Below, piece after piece: positions 21,866-33,669 of a stretch of 64,000 nucleotides of DNA. Numbering within the stretch: position 1 is the stretch's first letter; every line of letters begins with the position of its first letter. A model generated the notes under the pieces. That model had not been told where the DNA came from, ran no database searches, and saw only the letters and a program-made list of their open reading frames with translations. Source of the DNA: Clarireedia homoeocarpa (taxonomy: Eukaryota; Ascomycota; Leotiomycetes; Helotiales; Rutstroemiaceae); the NCBI GenBank assembly GCA_001465935.1, contig LNKV01000042.1, forward strand, positions 543,633 through 607,632, given 5' to 3'. The translations under genes and the position numbers were made by a program.

Positions 21866-24800
21866 TTACACGCCACCCATCATAACGTCAATGCGTCTTT
21901 CTTTTGGATCTCTAGGATCGGGGAGTCTGGGACAATCATGTATGTTAGCCGAAGACCGGAGGGAAAGTTGAGGGGGCACGGGGAAGGGGAGAAGGAAAGG
22001 TGTGCCGGGACAACAACAACAACAACAACAACAACATACTTATGAATATGCACATCCTCATCAATATCCACTCCATTACCCAATGCCTTTGGCGTAATCA
22101 AGATGAACTGCCTTCCTACAGCTTTTCTCGCCGCCGAGATCTATTTTTTTTGTGAAATTAATCGTTAGCCTTATTTCCCCTCCTTTTCTCTCTCATACAC
22201 ACTTCTGAAAGGGGAGGGTAAAACTCACAATCATCCTCGTACTAACATCCCTATTAACATCATCCATAAAGACATCAAACTCATCCAAACACCTCAACGG
22301 CGCACCCATCGCCTCCCACAACGCCAACAGTAAACAAATCGAAGAAAATGACTTCTCCCCGCCCGAAAGCGTCTTTGTATCTCTCCCCTTCTTATTACTA
22401 CTCGTCTCATCCGGCTCCACATGAACATCTAGCAGCTTGGCCCTATGATCAATCGTAAGTTTCCCCCTAAACGCCCTCTCACTAAGTAGATAATTGAAAT
22501 TGATCCTTGAGCGCGCCGAGATATGCCGCTGGAAACTGCGGAATTGAACCATACGCTGCTGGAAGGATTGTTTGAGGAGTTTGAGGAGTTCTTCGAGCTC
22601 CCTGCGGTATGCTTTGGCGGTGATGATGGCGTGTTTGGCCTTTTCGAGCGCCTCGACTACTTCTTGGTCGGTGGCGCCGATGCGTTTGGAGTATTTTTTG
22701 AGTTGTTCTTGGAGACTGCTAAGTTGGGCGTCGAGACTGGCACGGGTTTCGCCGGGGGGGATTGAGACCCTGTTGGGATAGACCTGCGCGGCTTGTTCTG
22801 TGAAACTTTGGACCCGCTCGATTTGGTTTTGGACTTTAGCTCCTGCCTCCGCCTTTTGGCGTTGGAGATCTTCAAGTTCGGCAACCACGCTGTTCTTGTC
22901 TGCTAGTGCAATGGTTCGAGCTTGCTGTTTCGCTCTCAATTTCTGACGAGCTTGGGCGATGAGCCTTTCGTGCTCGGCAACCTTGATTTTGGCTACAGTG
23001 AGCGCATTCTTGGCTTCGCTTGCCTTCTTGTTAGCATCGCTCTTTTCTATAGCTGCGGCACCATAATCATCTCCGTATCTTTCGATGTCAACTTGTGCAT
23101 CTTCCAATTGCTTTCTTAGGTTGTCCAACAAGCCATCCTCGATGTTAAGATTATCAAACTCTGCTTGTAGGGCATCAACCCGCTCATCTGCCTTTTGGGA
23201 GCGAACCTTGAGTTGCCCCTGTTTGTTTCTATGTTGTTGGATGGCCTTTTCGGCTTGTTGGGCCTTCTGCTGCAACAAACGATAATTATTGGCAAGTCTT
23301 ATTTCCTCATCTTTAAGCTGCTTCAATGTCTCTTGCTGTAGCAGCAGACGGCTTTCAGAATCCGTGACCATACGAGGCTTTCTCATGAAGGGCTTGACAA
23401 AGTCAGTAGCACTGTTTTGTTGATTTCTTCCAGAAAAGTAGAGTCGGACTCCGTAACCTCGCTTCTGAGGATTAAACGTAAAACACTGTTTGACATTGGC
23501 GGGCTTCGCATTAGGTTGCATGATCCGATAAGCTTCGTCTCTGTTTTCTATCAAAAGAGTTTGCTCTATGTTCTGATTGATGATGAGCGTATTTCGGATA
23601 AGATCATTCTCAATCTCTAATGCCCTCAGAGTAGTCATGAAATGCGGGTCTGGTTCGTTTCTGGTGGTGTCGAGAGCCTGAGAGTTTCCAATGAAAATGT
23701 TGGATTGAAGTCCAACTTGATTCATGATATCTTGTAACCTGGCCTGATCTGGTCTGCTGGTAACAACAAATGCATTCAGAGAACCACCAAGGACCTGCTC
23801 AAGGATATCGGACCACTTTGGCTCCTTGAGCTTAAGATGGAGCCCAATAGGGCCCATGGGCTTCTCCCGAAATCCGCGGTCGTCACGGATTTTGTTCAAA
23901 AGCTGTTGCATTTTTGGGTGGTATCCAAGCATGGGATTTGGACGCTCGTTCTGCAGCTCTTTAACACGTGCCACACATGCTTCAACCTCTCGCCTTTTCG
24001 CGTCCAACGGCCCTTGCTCATCCGTGACCGCCCTCTTGGCCGCTTGACTTCGCTCTATAAGTTGCTGCAGTTCGCTCTGGGTATCATCGAAAGCTCTTTT
24101 GGCCTGTAAAGCAGCTTCTTTAGCTTCTTCGATTTCAGTAAGCTTTCGAGCATGGGATCCACCATTTGCATCTTCTATACGCTTCAATTCAGTGTCAATC
24201 TCCTTTTGTATGTTGGCAGCTTTAGTCTTGGCTGAAACAAGCTCCTCCCTGATACGACGGTGCTCCGTGTGAAAATTCTGCACTTCCTTCTGTGCCTTGT
24301 CTGATTCTTTCTTAGCTTCTTCCTCTAGCTCTTTCAACGGAGTGAGTTCAACATCAAGCCGTTGGATCTTATCCGCTGCGCGTTCAGCGGAAGAATTCAT
24401 TTCGTTGTAATGAGCATCTCGCTCGCTAACGTGTTGCTCTTGACGCTCGATCTTTTCTTCTATCTCCGTCACATTCTTCTGGCGTTCTTCTAGTTCTTTT
24501 TCTTGCTCCTCCACTTGACACCACGCAAGCTGTCTCACAAATTTCTTTTTCGCCAATTTCATCTCTCCATGTTGTTCCACAATTCGCTGCTTTGCCTCTG
24601 CTTCTCTTAGATTCTTCTCCAGAATCAGAAAATCGTCAGCCGTATCCTTTAGTTTCGCCTCAATTTGGTCACAGCTTTCAGAAACAAGGGCGTAGTCATT
24701 GTCGAGTTGTTCCAGCTGGACACCTTTCACGAAAAATTGATATTTCGTGGCAGGGGTAGAGTCTTTGATGAAGGTTTTCGCCTCGTCTTGTGTGAGAACA

Positions 24801-25670
24801 TTCATCGGGTTGTCTACTTGAAGCTGAAAGTACTCAATAATATCATCCAAATCGCTCTTCTTATTGGATATGGTCCTCCCATTTGCAGACTTCAGCTTGT
24901 AATTGCTACCACCGGATTGCGAAAAATGGCGCTCGACGATGATTGACTTTCCATATATATCAGGCTGGTAAGCATCGATGCCCTGATTCTTCAGTTTAAC
25001 TATAAGCATTCCTTGCTCGGTGCCATTCTTGATCAAGCTTTTCATGCTGGTTCCGCGATTGGTGCTGCTCGGCTTTCCACCTAGACAGAGTGTGATAGCT
25101 GTCAAAACAGCGCTCTTCCCGCTACCATTCATACCAACAACGAAATTGATGAGTGGTGCCAGCTTGACATGGAGCCTCTCGTGGTTCATGAAGTTTATGC
25201 ACGTAATTTCCTCGATAATCGAGTTCTCCGCCGCATGATTTTCCCCGATCTGCTGAGTATTGGCCAGAAATCTCTGCGTTGCGATCTGATCGTCCAGGTC
25301 GGGATTTTCCAAGTGTTTAAAACCGGCATCGCGAATTATCTCGTACTGTGTGCCTGGTGGCATGGACATGTCCACATCGTCTTCCGCAGTGTTGTCACTT
25401 TCGGCCTCAGACGAGCTAGATGAACCCGCATCTCCATTGGTTTGAGATCTCGATGATTTTGGCATAGAGACACGTACTCGCTTTCGCTGCTACCATACTT
25501 TGTCAGTAACCATAGGAGGTGAAGTGGGAAGGCTGTCGCAAATCGGGAGTAGCAGACGGAACCATAATTCCTTTGAAGATACTCACCCCATCATGTTGCA
25601 AGCTTGAACTTGCCTGCTCAGTAGCGACAACTTCACCATCTTCCCACCTTGTGCGCTTGTGCGGGGCCAT
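21866..25670 (-). CDS. SMC6: Structural maintenance of chromosomes protein 6 (Smc5/6 complex)
   Basis: ATPase of the Smc5/6 complex, which acts in homologous recombination repair and replication-fork stability in the nucleus. Four exons, 25670-25587, 25489-22229, 22140-22040 and 21926-21866, give 1168 aa, the usual length. A Walker A motif, GMNGSGKSA, lies at about residue 149. Two long coiled coils flank a hinge at about 565-700 (GPIGLHLKLKEPKW). The ABC signature LSGGEKSFSS is at about 1066 and Walker B (LDEFDVFMDDVNR) at about 1094. The small last exons complete the ATPase head (ISAARKAVGRQFILITPKA ... DPRDPKERRIDVM). The first intron (97 bp) ends in a tandem TAGCAG acceptor. The last intron (113 bp) starts inside a GTT microsatellite. 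SMC6 lies downstream, on the same strand, of the uncharacterised gene at 25969-27597. Confidence 0.95.
22017..22036. repeat. AAC/GTT trinucleotide repeat at a splice donor
   Basis: About seven AAC units (GTT in the sense of SMC6), beginning a few bases inside the last SMC6 intron, directly after its GTATGTT donor. Confidence 0.9.
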
Positions 25671-25968
25671 TTTGATGTACTCTGCTTTGGAAATTTTTAT
25701 GAGCTGATGGATGGTAAACGCGTTTAGAGATAGCTATTTACGCGTGTAACTATCACGTTAAGAGATTGTGGGGTTTGGCCGGGGTTCTACCGATCCGACC
25801 TGAGCTCAACCGTTTAATTCGTCAATGCTGTTGCTATTTCTCTATTGTGATCGCGACAATATTAGAGTGCAATCGTCACCAAATTCTTGGTTTAGTTTTA
25901 TTTCCATGCGTTTGCAACAACATCCGCCCGAATAATCTACTCAAACTTCTAGATCCAATGTTTCTTAT

Positions 25969-27597
25969 CTATCTATCCACATCCATTCTCTCTGCAGCGC
26001 CATCATTCAGCGTATCCCTCATAGACCATGACATGATGCCCCATACTGTATCCATGGCCTCAATTCGTTCCTCCGCAAGAAACATATCATACCATTTAGA
26101 TCTCCATACAGTCGTTCTATCCAACATTTGACGACCCTTCCCACCATCTTCAAGTTCATCTAATAAACCTTTCCCTACTCTAGCTCGTAGGAATCCAATA
26201 TGATGATTTATACAACTAACCAAAAAAACATCATCCCACTCTCCTTGTACTCCGCCTACTTTTCCGATGGCCATGTATCTTGCTTTCCTGTCCCATGTTG
26301 AGGCTGGCGGTAACATTTTCCTGTAATTGTCGTAGATTTGCATAGTTCCACCGGGTCTCGTTGTTCTTGCCTTCTTTTGCGGCGGTCTCTTATTGTCACC
26401 CGACGCTGGGTTGGAATTTATACCTTCAATTCTTGCCTTGATATCCGATACCAGATCAGCAGTAGTTGGTGGTGGTACAGTTGGGGTTGATGAAGATTCG
26501 ATTTCCTTTCCGATAGGGCCACCTGTTCCACCACCCCAGCGAGGAACAGTAGTCCACCACTTTCCATCACCAAACCGTTTCTCAGACTTTCCTTCGCGAT
26601 TGCGCTGCTGGGCGGTGAGCAGAATAGCAATGATTTCACGTGCTAAATCAAGATTGCTGTCCAAAGGCGTCGTAAAAGAAGTTGTAGAGCGACAGGATAA
26701 GACTGCAAGTGGACCTTCTACAATACCAGCTCGCGCAGACGTACGATCGGTTGGCGTGCGGTAGACCATCGTAAGGGTGGAAGGGATATGAGAAGCTGGA
26801 GACGAAGGCGACGGTGGGTGGAGATGTAGGCGAGGTTCGACCCGAGGAAAGGAAACATTGCAACCAAAATCATAAGCAACAAGTTTGACAAAAGAAGCCA
26901 ACAGTCCCTGTCGATACTCAGCAGGCGTCTGGGAGCCGGTGCCGGTGCGAATGTGGGTTTGTTCGTGGATCGGTATTGTGTCCTGTTTTGACCCTTCTGC
27001 AACACCGTTTTGGGTAGCGTCAGGTGATGAGCTGGATTCCTTTGGGAGAGATGTATCGACCCAATAGTTTGAGAACACTTCCAGGTTCTTGTAGAATTCA
27101 TAAGCATTTCCCAATCGAGCTCCAGTTGTGCCAGGGGCTGCTGGAATTCGACGGATGGTACGAAAGGCTGCGGTATTGTCGATGGAGAGTTCTTTTCGGC
27201 GTTCTAAATAAGTCTGCACTCCTGGTGATTTATTCCCATTGCTCAAAGGTCTCTTGCTTGCTGTGTTTGCAGCTTCTAAACCGTCCTGAGGAATTGCTGT
27301 CCACTCCTCAACTGGCGGGAGATAGGAGGCATCCGGTAAAAGATCACGAGGTGATGCATTTGGAATCACATGAATTCCCGATGCCTCAAAATGGGAAAGA
27401 CGTATATCCGTTGGGCGATGAATGGTTTGGAGGAATGTGACTAGGGGGATTTCTCCTATTGGGACACGCTCTGGTGCTTGTGGTGTGCTGGACGGAAAGG
27501 TGAGTGGTGTTGGAGGAGGAATTTTCCTAGGAGCACCATCTGGGGTGGTAGCTGACGCGGCTGGAGAATAGTAAGAATCTGGGGTATTTCTGAACAT
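25969..27597 (-). CDS. Uncharacterised protein, 542 aa
   Basis: Single exon from an ATG at 27597. I do not recognise the family. The N-terminal 40 residues are Pro/Ser-rich (PPPTPLTFPSSTPQAP). They are followed by a compact segment (IGEIPLVTFLQTIHRPTDIRL) and then an ordered-looking middle with FYKNLEVFSNYWVD and LLASFVKLVAYDFGCNVSF. A basic patch, RPPQKKARTTRP, at about residue 415 could be a nuclear localisation signal. The C-terminal 120 residues look folded (YDNYRKMLPPASTWDRKARY; TVWRSKWYDMFLAEERI). There is no signal peptide and no clear membrane helix. The length, codon use and structured blocks make it a real gene. It lies 298 bp upstream of the SMC6 start on the same strand. Confidence 0.85.
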   Translation of the reverse strand: MFRNTPDSYYSPAASATTPDGAPRKIPPPTPLTFPSSTPQAPERVPIGEIPLVTFLQTIHRPTDIRLSHFEASGIHVIPNASPRDLLPDASYLPPVEEWTAIPQDGLEAANTASKRPLSNGNKSPGVQTYLERRKELSIDNTAAFRTIRRIPAAPGTTGARLGNAYEFYKNLEVFSNYWVDTSLPKESSSSPDATQNGVAEGSKQDTIPIHEQTHIRTGTGSQTPAEYRQGLLASFVKLVAYDFGCNVSFPRVEPRLHLHPPSPSSPASHIPSTLTMVYRTPTDRTSARAGIVEGPLAVLSCRSTTSFTTPLDSNLDLAREIIAILLTAQQRNREGKSEKRFGDGKWWTTVPRWGGGTGGPIGKEIESSSTPTVPPPTTADLVSDIKARIEGINSNPASGDNKRPPQKKARTTRPGGTMQIYDNYRKMLPPASTWDRKARYMAIGKVGGVQGEWDDVFLVSCINHHIGFLRARVGKGLLDELEDGGKGRQMLDRTTVWRSKWYDMFLAEERIEAMDTVWGIMSWSMRDTLNDGAAERMDVDR

Positions 27598-30500
27598 GAT
27601 TTGATATATGATAATAATTTTTTTTTAGCATATCAGGTAGAGTGAACAAAGCACCTCGGATATCTGAGATGAATTTCCTCACACCGTATAATCTAACAAA
27701 TATATGAAACAGACACAGGGAACATGGAGCTTAAGTCATTTGCATTGCTTTCGCCAGGCACTCGTGAATACGATACTTATCGACACATGACGAATTGCAC
27801 AAGTCTGGGAATAGCAGACATGTAATATCATTCCCCAAGGAAGTGCGTCGCGAGAATGGTATGACCATTCTCATATGCTGATCATTATGATCATTGTTAA
27901 GATGATTTGTACCAGAAGTAATTCGTGTACCAATACCTGTTGTTGGAATCGATGTTGTCGCGTGCTGGGAGGCATGAAACCTTCTTATTGAAAGCGCGAG
28001 TAAGTCGTTGACCTGACTTGTGGACTTCACGCGCACTAGCGTGCGGCCTTCGCATATAGCATGGTGTCTCGAATAGATGGGGAAAGCGCATGTGAGGAAC
28101 CTATTCAGGAAAGGATGAGAGAGTTCATTTGATGCTTACCAATGTGTGCCAAAGTACCAAACATATTGATGGTGATGAGGTTGAGGATGCAATTTTTCCC
28201 CAGTTCTGTTGCTGTCCTCGTCCCAATCCGGAGATCCTCAAGCTGTAATCTCCGCCTCGTTAACAGTTTAATGCACAACTCTCAAGATGAAACCATTGGT
28301 AGGTTAGAAGCAGGTCGCCATCAAGCGTGTCAATGTCGCTCTTTGGGGTTGCGAGCCGGATCTCGTAAATGTAGGTAGGGTTCCAGAGGTTGGGGATTTG
28401 GAAAATTGCCTTGTCGTTACGGTATATTGTTTGCTCGGGGGGGGGTTGTGGAGAATATCCGACCAGATACAATAGTGACTGGCTGCAGGAAACGCGTGAA
28501 CAGCTGCAGCTCTCGCGCAAAGGAGAGATGCTTCTTCCAATCAAAGAGAGATGCTTCTTCCAATCAACTTGGTTGGATCGGCGGGCGGTGAATCCAGACA
28601 AATGTCATCCGCCAAGTCGTTCATTGGCAGTGCATCGGCAGTGCATTGAATAGAACTAACTGTTGGTTTGTCATGCATGCACATGGACCCAAAAAATGGG
28701 AGGGTATTCGGATGGAAGGCCGAGCAGCAGTATCAGATTGTGGCAGGAATTCATGAGGTCTGCAAATCACAGCAAAATCTACTTGTGGCGGCCTACAGTT
28801 TGTATCTCAAGCACTTGTATGGGGCGGTAAGCGGCAATTTGGCAGAGACACGAGGTAGATTGAAAAGCCAAGGCGCCGACGCTTTGGGCGAATAAGACGG
28901 ATATAAGGGCAAGACCGCAAGACCGCAAGACCGCAAGACCGCAGGACCGCAGGACCGCCATTTCCATAGTTCTTCTATCCTTGACGAACCGCCCGGCCAA
29001 CGCTTTGAGCGCATGCCCGTCACATACTACCCTCCCGACTTCCTCCCGACCTGCATTGAAGCCGACTAATGAAGGAATGTTTCCCTAGGTCAGTAGTCGA
29101 AATATGCTGTGACATTGTCTCATGTTCGGAGCACATATAAGCCGTCTGAGGCCGTGTGGGACAAGCGTTGCACGTTATTCATGCCACAGCACAGATCTTA
29201 GAGTACAACCGCCGTAACCTTAAACTTTCCTCCAGCCCTCATCCTTCCATTCTCATGGACATCTCGCTCCTTAGATGAAGGTCAACGTTTTCTGTGCATT
29301 CATCAACATATTAACATGACACCCCCTCCTCTCTTCATAGCCATGTTGCTTTTCCCAAGTGATGACACATGCAGACAAAGTCGAAGGGGCCTGTCCAGTA
29401 CCTGGTCATAGCAGCGTTTCCACGCAATACATGGTACAAATGACTTGCACAGAAACAAGTTGGAGTACATATAGAAGAAAGTAAAATAGATTAAAGACGA
29501 GGCAAGAGTGGGACCACTCTGAGCACATCCTCCTCCTCTTCCGGACCCGAAGAAACATCTCGTCTCACCAAGGCTCCTCGCACTGCGGTCCAAACAAGAT
29601 AAACTGCTTACCAAACATGGCGACCTACGTAAAGACCTACTGGATCCCTACCCGCGAACCTCTTCGCGGAGAAGGCGAGGTCGTTTCCTGCTTACCGCTA
29701 CGTCTCGGCCTCGTTACAGGACTTGGGACGTCGTAAAGCGAACCTCCTGTGTCCGAAGAGACTCAACATTTCCGCCTTACACTTACATACTACGAGCATG
29801 TCGGCTGTTATTCAAAGGCTCTGGAACCTTTCATATGGAAGCAATGGCTGGTAATTGGCTGGTTAATCTGTGGTCTGTTCATCAGAACTACTCTACCTCT
29901 TGCGACGGCTGCATTCACAATCAACAATCAACTCAAATAACCAGATGAAAGTGTAGCCCTTGAGCCTATGGTTCTTTTGCCGGACGGCCATCGTCTTCCA
30001 GGAATCCAGCAACCATGGATCGAACATCTCCAATCAACGTTGAAGTCCAGGAACCATCAAAGAAGCGACAAGATTCAACGGCGGTAAAATACGATCCAAG
30101 AGCGTTGCAGTTCACAATCGCATTCACTTCCTTGCCGCTCACTCCGCTTTCAGCACAAAAGCGTTTTGTTGATTTGACCTATGGAAAAGCTCCCCACGCT
30201 CCCGACCTATCACTTTGGCTGGGAGGGCTCGAGCGTCGCTTCCTTCAAACGTTTCTTGTGTCAGATTTGCAACAACTCTCGACTTTCAATCCCACCCCAG
30301 TTCAGTCAAACCAGTGTAGCAAAAGAGAGCTCATGCTCTGTTCTCTCCAGTCCCAATCCCAATCCCAATCTTGGACTACCCAGTCTGCCCAGTATGGATT
30401 ACTTGCCAAGCGACAAGGAAAGACAAAGAGACTGCTTGCCTCGTACTCATACGGAACACACCACGGTATCATAGTATTCAAACCTGGCTTGGACTCCCGT

Positions 30501-30718
30501 GCATCTACACTTTTCACTCAATCTTTCCTTTATTTTCTGGCTCTCACGATTTTCGACACGTATTGATACCCTGGTGTTTTTTGTCAATTGACGACAAACG
30601 CTGTGTACATTATGACAATGACTTGATGGCCGAGGAGCCAAACTCTCTAACAAATCTCCTTGAAGGCTGATTTATTACATTCCTTTCCCGCGACTGGTGT
30701 CGCCCATTCTTTTGCGCC
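27598..30718. other. 3.1-kb region without a supportable gene
   Basis: It separates the uncharacterised gene from the Ser/Thr-rich membrane protein. A minus-strand frame ending at 27731 (about 100 codons, Asn/His/Thr-rich) and a 39-codon plus-strand ATG frame at 29617-29736 are the only frames worth noting, and neither has supporting motifs. It contains an AAGACCGC array (28911-28959) and a perfect hairpin CCGCGAA-CCTC-TTCGCGG near 29653-29672. Some of it is probably a long 5' leader or promoter of the downstream gene. Confidence 0.5.
28911..28959. repeat. AAGACCGC octamer tandem array
   Basis: About six copies of an 8-bp unit, four AAGACCGC followed by AGGACCGC variants, in a gene-free region. 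Confidence 0.9.
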
Positions 30719-32878
30719 ATGTCGACCAGCGCGAGCCTGCCGGCAGGAGCTGCAATCACGTCAATTAACGGCGTACGATGTACGGCCATTCCTAGATCAG
30801 CATCGTCAGTTAGCACTGCTGCAAAATCCACTTCAACAACTTCTATTCCTCCTTCTACTTCTACTTCATTTTCGTCATCTTCCTCATCGCCGTCCACGAC
30901 CTCTACTTCCACATCAACAACCCAGACACAAGCGGCCATCTCGATATCAACTACCGCGACTCAAGCAACGGCTAAGGCAGTCAGTGCAGGAGAGCCAGCG
31001 GCAGCTGCGTCAAGTACAAGTACAAGTACAAGTATAAGTATAAGTTCGAGCTCGAGCTCAAGCATAATTGCTATTTCTACATTGGCTACACCACCGCCAC
31101 TACCACCGCCAATTGCCTCGATTCCAAACGCAATTAGTTCGCCTTCGACTGAACCTCAAACACCCTCGACAGATCCTAACACAGCAACCACTTCGGCAAG
31201 CCCAGCTTCCAAAGGTACGACGCCGACGGAGTCGTCAAGTACCTCGTTAGCAATCGCACAGAGTGAATTTAGCCCTTCTCCATCAACATCAACCCATGAT
31301 CCCGTAACTCATCTACCCGATGCCTCGCATACTTCCACGGCTGGTGCGGCTGTCGCATCGCACTCGACAAGTTCGGGAGAAGATTCTACTTCCAGTGGAA
31401 TATCCTCAAATCCTCCCCTTGCTGTTGGACCAATTATCGGAGGTATTTTGGGTGGAATAGGCTTTCTAGCATTGATAGCATTACTTATTTGGTTTCTGAG
31501 AAGAAGGCAAAAGGCCAAGAGAGGTTCGCTACTTACTCCTTTGACTACAGGCACTCGAGAGAACTTTTATGAAATCGATACCGACTCTGTTGGACCGACA
31601 TCCAAAGGCCGAAGGATTCAAGCTCAATTTAGGGGTGCTATTGCAAGTTTGGGCGTAGGGCTTGCCGGAGTTGGTGCTGCTTTGAAATCTCGTTCGAATG
31701 CAAAAAATGATAGACCAACTGTCAACTTGAATAGGGGCAACTCACAATTCTTCGAAGGCCCTATTCCTACGCATAGTAGAAACAATTCTACAGCATCTGC
31801 TCACTCGTTGCGTTTTGCTGCAAAGAATCGAGTAGAGGACTACTGGGGTGGCGTTGCGGCGAAATTTCGAAGAACATTACGGATGAAGCCAAAGGAGGAG
31901 CATGATCCGTTCGCGATTGCCCGGGGGATGTCAGAGAAACAAGCCCGACAAAATACACCTCCGGACTTTTCCCGGCTACTCGATACGGATAACCATGATT
32001 TGTCACTTTCGGCTGAACGCCGTCGCGCCTCATCTCTTTCGTCCAATTTTGGGTCAAAACCAAGGATCGGAAGCTTAGGCCTAGATTTTGGCATCCCAGA
32101 AGACCCGTTTGCTGACCCAACTCCGGGGTTAGCAGGGCCTTGGCAGCCACCAAACAAAGACGCAAATGCGAACCCCAATCCATTTGCGGACCCTATTTCT
32201 CGACCTGATCCTGCTGTGCCAAAGTCGAATACATATATCAGTGAAATACGCCGGTCTCGTGGTCAATCTGTTGATAGCACCAGGATGGGGAACAACCAAA
32301 AGAGTGCATATGGACCAGCGGCGTACCGTACTCCTAGCATTGGAGTTGTGTCTCGATATCCGTCGAGCATGGCGCCTAGCACCGACAGCTACCGTGACAC
32401 TGTGTATTCGACAATCTCAAACAATCCACGTAAACTTGCAGGGCGATCCGATCCCTTCGACCTTGAACGGCCGGAATTGTGGTTTTCAAGCAGTATGCCC
32501 AAGCCAAGCACTCCTGCTTTACCTGAGCGGGATTCAGAATTGTATCCTGATCCGTTAATGGCAGCTCGAGGTGCAGCAGTACAAGCTCCGAAGATTCATA
32601 GGGTCACAAGTGACGATTCGAGGATTCAGAGTCAAGGGACTTATCAGAGCAACTATAGCAGCGGTGTCTCTAGTACGGGTATCTCGTCGATGGATGACTG
32701 GGGTGATCCAGGACCAGATCTAGGTCCCGGTAGTCTTGAAAAGCAAGGCTTCTATGGAAATGGTGCCAATGGAAACATAAACAAATCTTGGGACCTGAGA
32801 AGGAACCAGGACAATGTTAGCCCCATGAGTATAGAAAGTTATCCAAGTAGCACAGGAGGGGTTGGAAAAGCTAGGTGA
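30719..32878 (+). CDS. Ser/Thr-rich single-pass membrane protein, wall-sensor-like
   Basis: One exon, 719 aa. Residues 20-230 are extremely Ser/Thr-rich with runs of Ser (largely from AGTACAAGT-type repeats), as in heavily O-mannosylated extracellular stalks. A single hydrophobic helix at about 238-262 (VGPIIGGILGGIGFLALIALL) is followed by a stop-transfer RRRQKAKR. The 450-residue tail is basic and Ser/Pro-rich, with many RxxS-type sites. This layout resembles Wsc/Mid2-type and Axl2-like cell-surface proteins. No classical N-terminal signal peptide is visible, so either the helix acts as a reverse signal anchor or a 5' exon is missing. No WSC cysteine domain is present. The function is inferred only from architecture; a role upstream of the BCK1 pathway encoded at 52.9-58.6 kb would be speculation. 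Confidence 0.8.
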   Translation: MSTSASLPAGAAITSINGVRCTAIPRSASSVSTAAKSTSTTSIPPSTSTSFSSSSSSPSTTSTSTSTTQTQAAISISTTATQATAKAVSAGEPAAAASSTSTSTSISISSSSSSSIIAISTLATPPPLPPPIASIPNAISSPSTEPQTPSTDPNTATTSASPASKGTTPTESSSTSLAIAQSEFSPSPSTSTHDPVTHLPDASHTSTAGAAVASHSTSSGEDSTSSGISSNPPLAVGPIIGGILGGIGFLALIALLIWFLRRRQKAKRGSLLTPLTTGTRENFYEIDTDSVGPTSKGRRIQAQFRGAIASLGVGLAGVGAALKSRSNAKNDRPTVNLNRGNSQFFEGPIPTHSRNNSTASAHSLRFAAKNRVEDYWGGVAAKFRRTLRMKPKEEHDPFAIARGMSEKQARQNTPPDFSRLLDTDNHDLSLSAERRRASSLSSNFGSKPRIGSLGLDFGIPEDPFADPTPGLAGPWQPPNKDANANPNPFADPISRPDPAVPKSNTYISEIRRSRGQSVDSTRMGNNQKSAYGPAAYRTPSIGVVSRYPSSMAPSTDSYRDTVYSTISNNPRKLAGRSDPFDLERPELWFSSSMPKPSTPALPERDSELYPDPLMAARGAAVQAPKIHRVTSDDSRIQSQGTYQSNYSSGVSSTGISSMDDWGDPGPDLGPGSLEKQGFYGNGANGNINKSWDLRRNQDNVSPMSIESYPSSTGGVGKAR

Positions 32879-33669
32879 CGTGAGGAAGAGGATGGAACAT
32901 GAATCTCATTTGTTACGGGGACCCTAGTGGGTCAGCAAAATATACCATCGAATTTAGGGTGTACCTATGATGATACCATTCGTTTGGCATGGCTTGGGAC
33001 AGGCGTTTAACTTGCATCACAGGAACTTGAGCGAATATAGCGCGCATCGTGTCATGTTTGTTATGAGAGTGTGAGGAAGAGGACTGCGACAAGTGTATTT
33101 TTATAACGTGGATCAAAAATGAATCTGAGGATAAAACCAGGATCTATAATATGCTGGTCAATATGAGATGACTATACGATTAGTATTTATTTGTAGTTGA
33201 ATAGTTCTCAAGAATACTTATGCGTGTTCTTGAACGTGTTTGTATAGATAGAGTCTCCTGGCTTGTGATGAGTATAGTGTGGGTTGAATGAGAATGAGAG
33301 AGTGAATGATCTCACTCTGTGTATAGCACTAATCAAGAGATTCGTTATGTTTGAAGATGAATATGTAGCACGGCGGTGCTCTCATTCGGACGAAAATAAA
33401 TCTCAAAACTTGATTTATTTGTTGAATATTCAAAAGTTGAAGCTGGCTCGACAGGTTATGGGTCCTGTAACATATTTGCCTGAATCCACAAGGCAGAAAC
33501 ATCCCACCATCCAAAAAATACCTAGCGTCGGCAAAAGCACAGCAGCCCTAACGGAACATCACCAAACCTCACGGGCAGCAAAATTTCTTTCTTTGACTTC
33601 TTGGACTCCTTGACAACTTTCATATCCCACCACCCCTTTCCATCCACCCCCAACCCGCACGCCAACAAC
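32879..33669. other. Intergenic region, no gene seen
   Basis: About 790 bp comprising the 3' flank of the membrane protein gene and the promoter of eIF3k. AT-rich and without a convincing frame. Confidence 0.6.

Noticed and set aside
22523..22765. Open frames antisense to SMC6 and other large genes
   Set aside because: They follow from codon bias of the true coding strand and have no independent signals.
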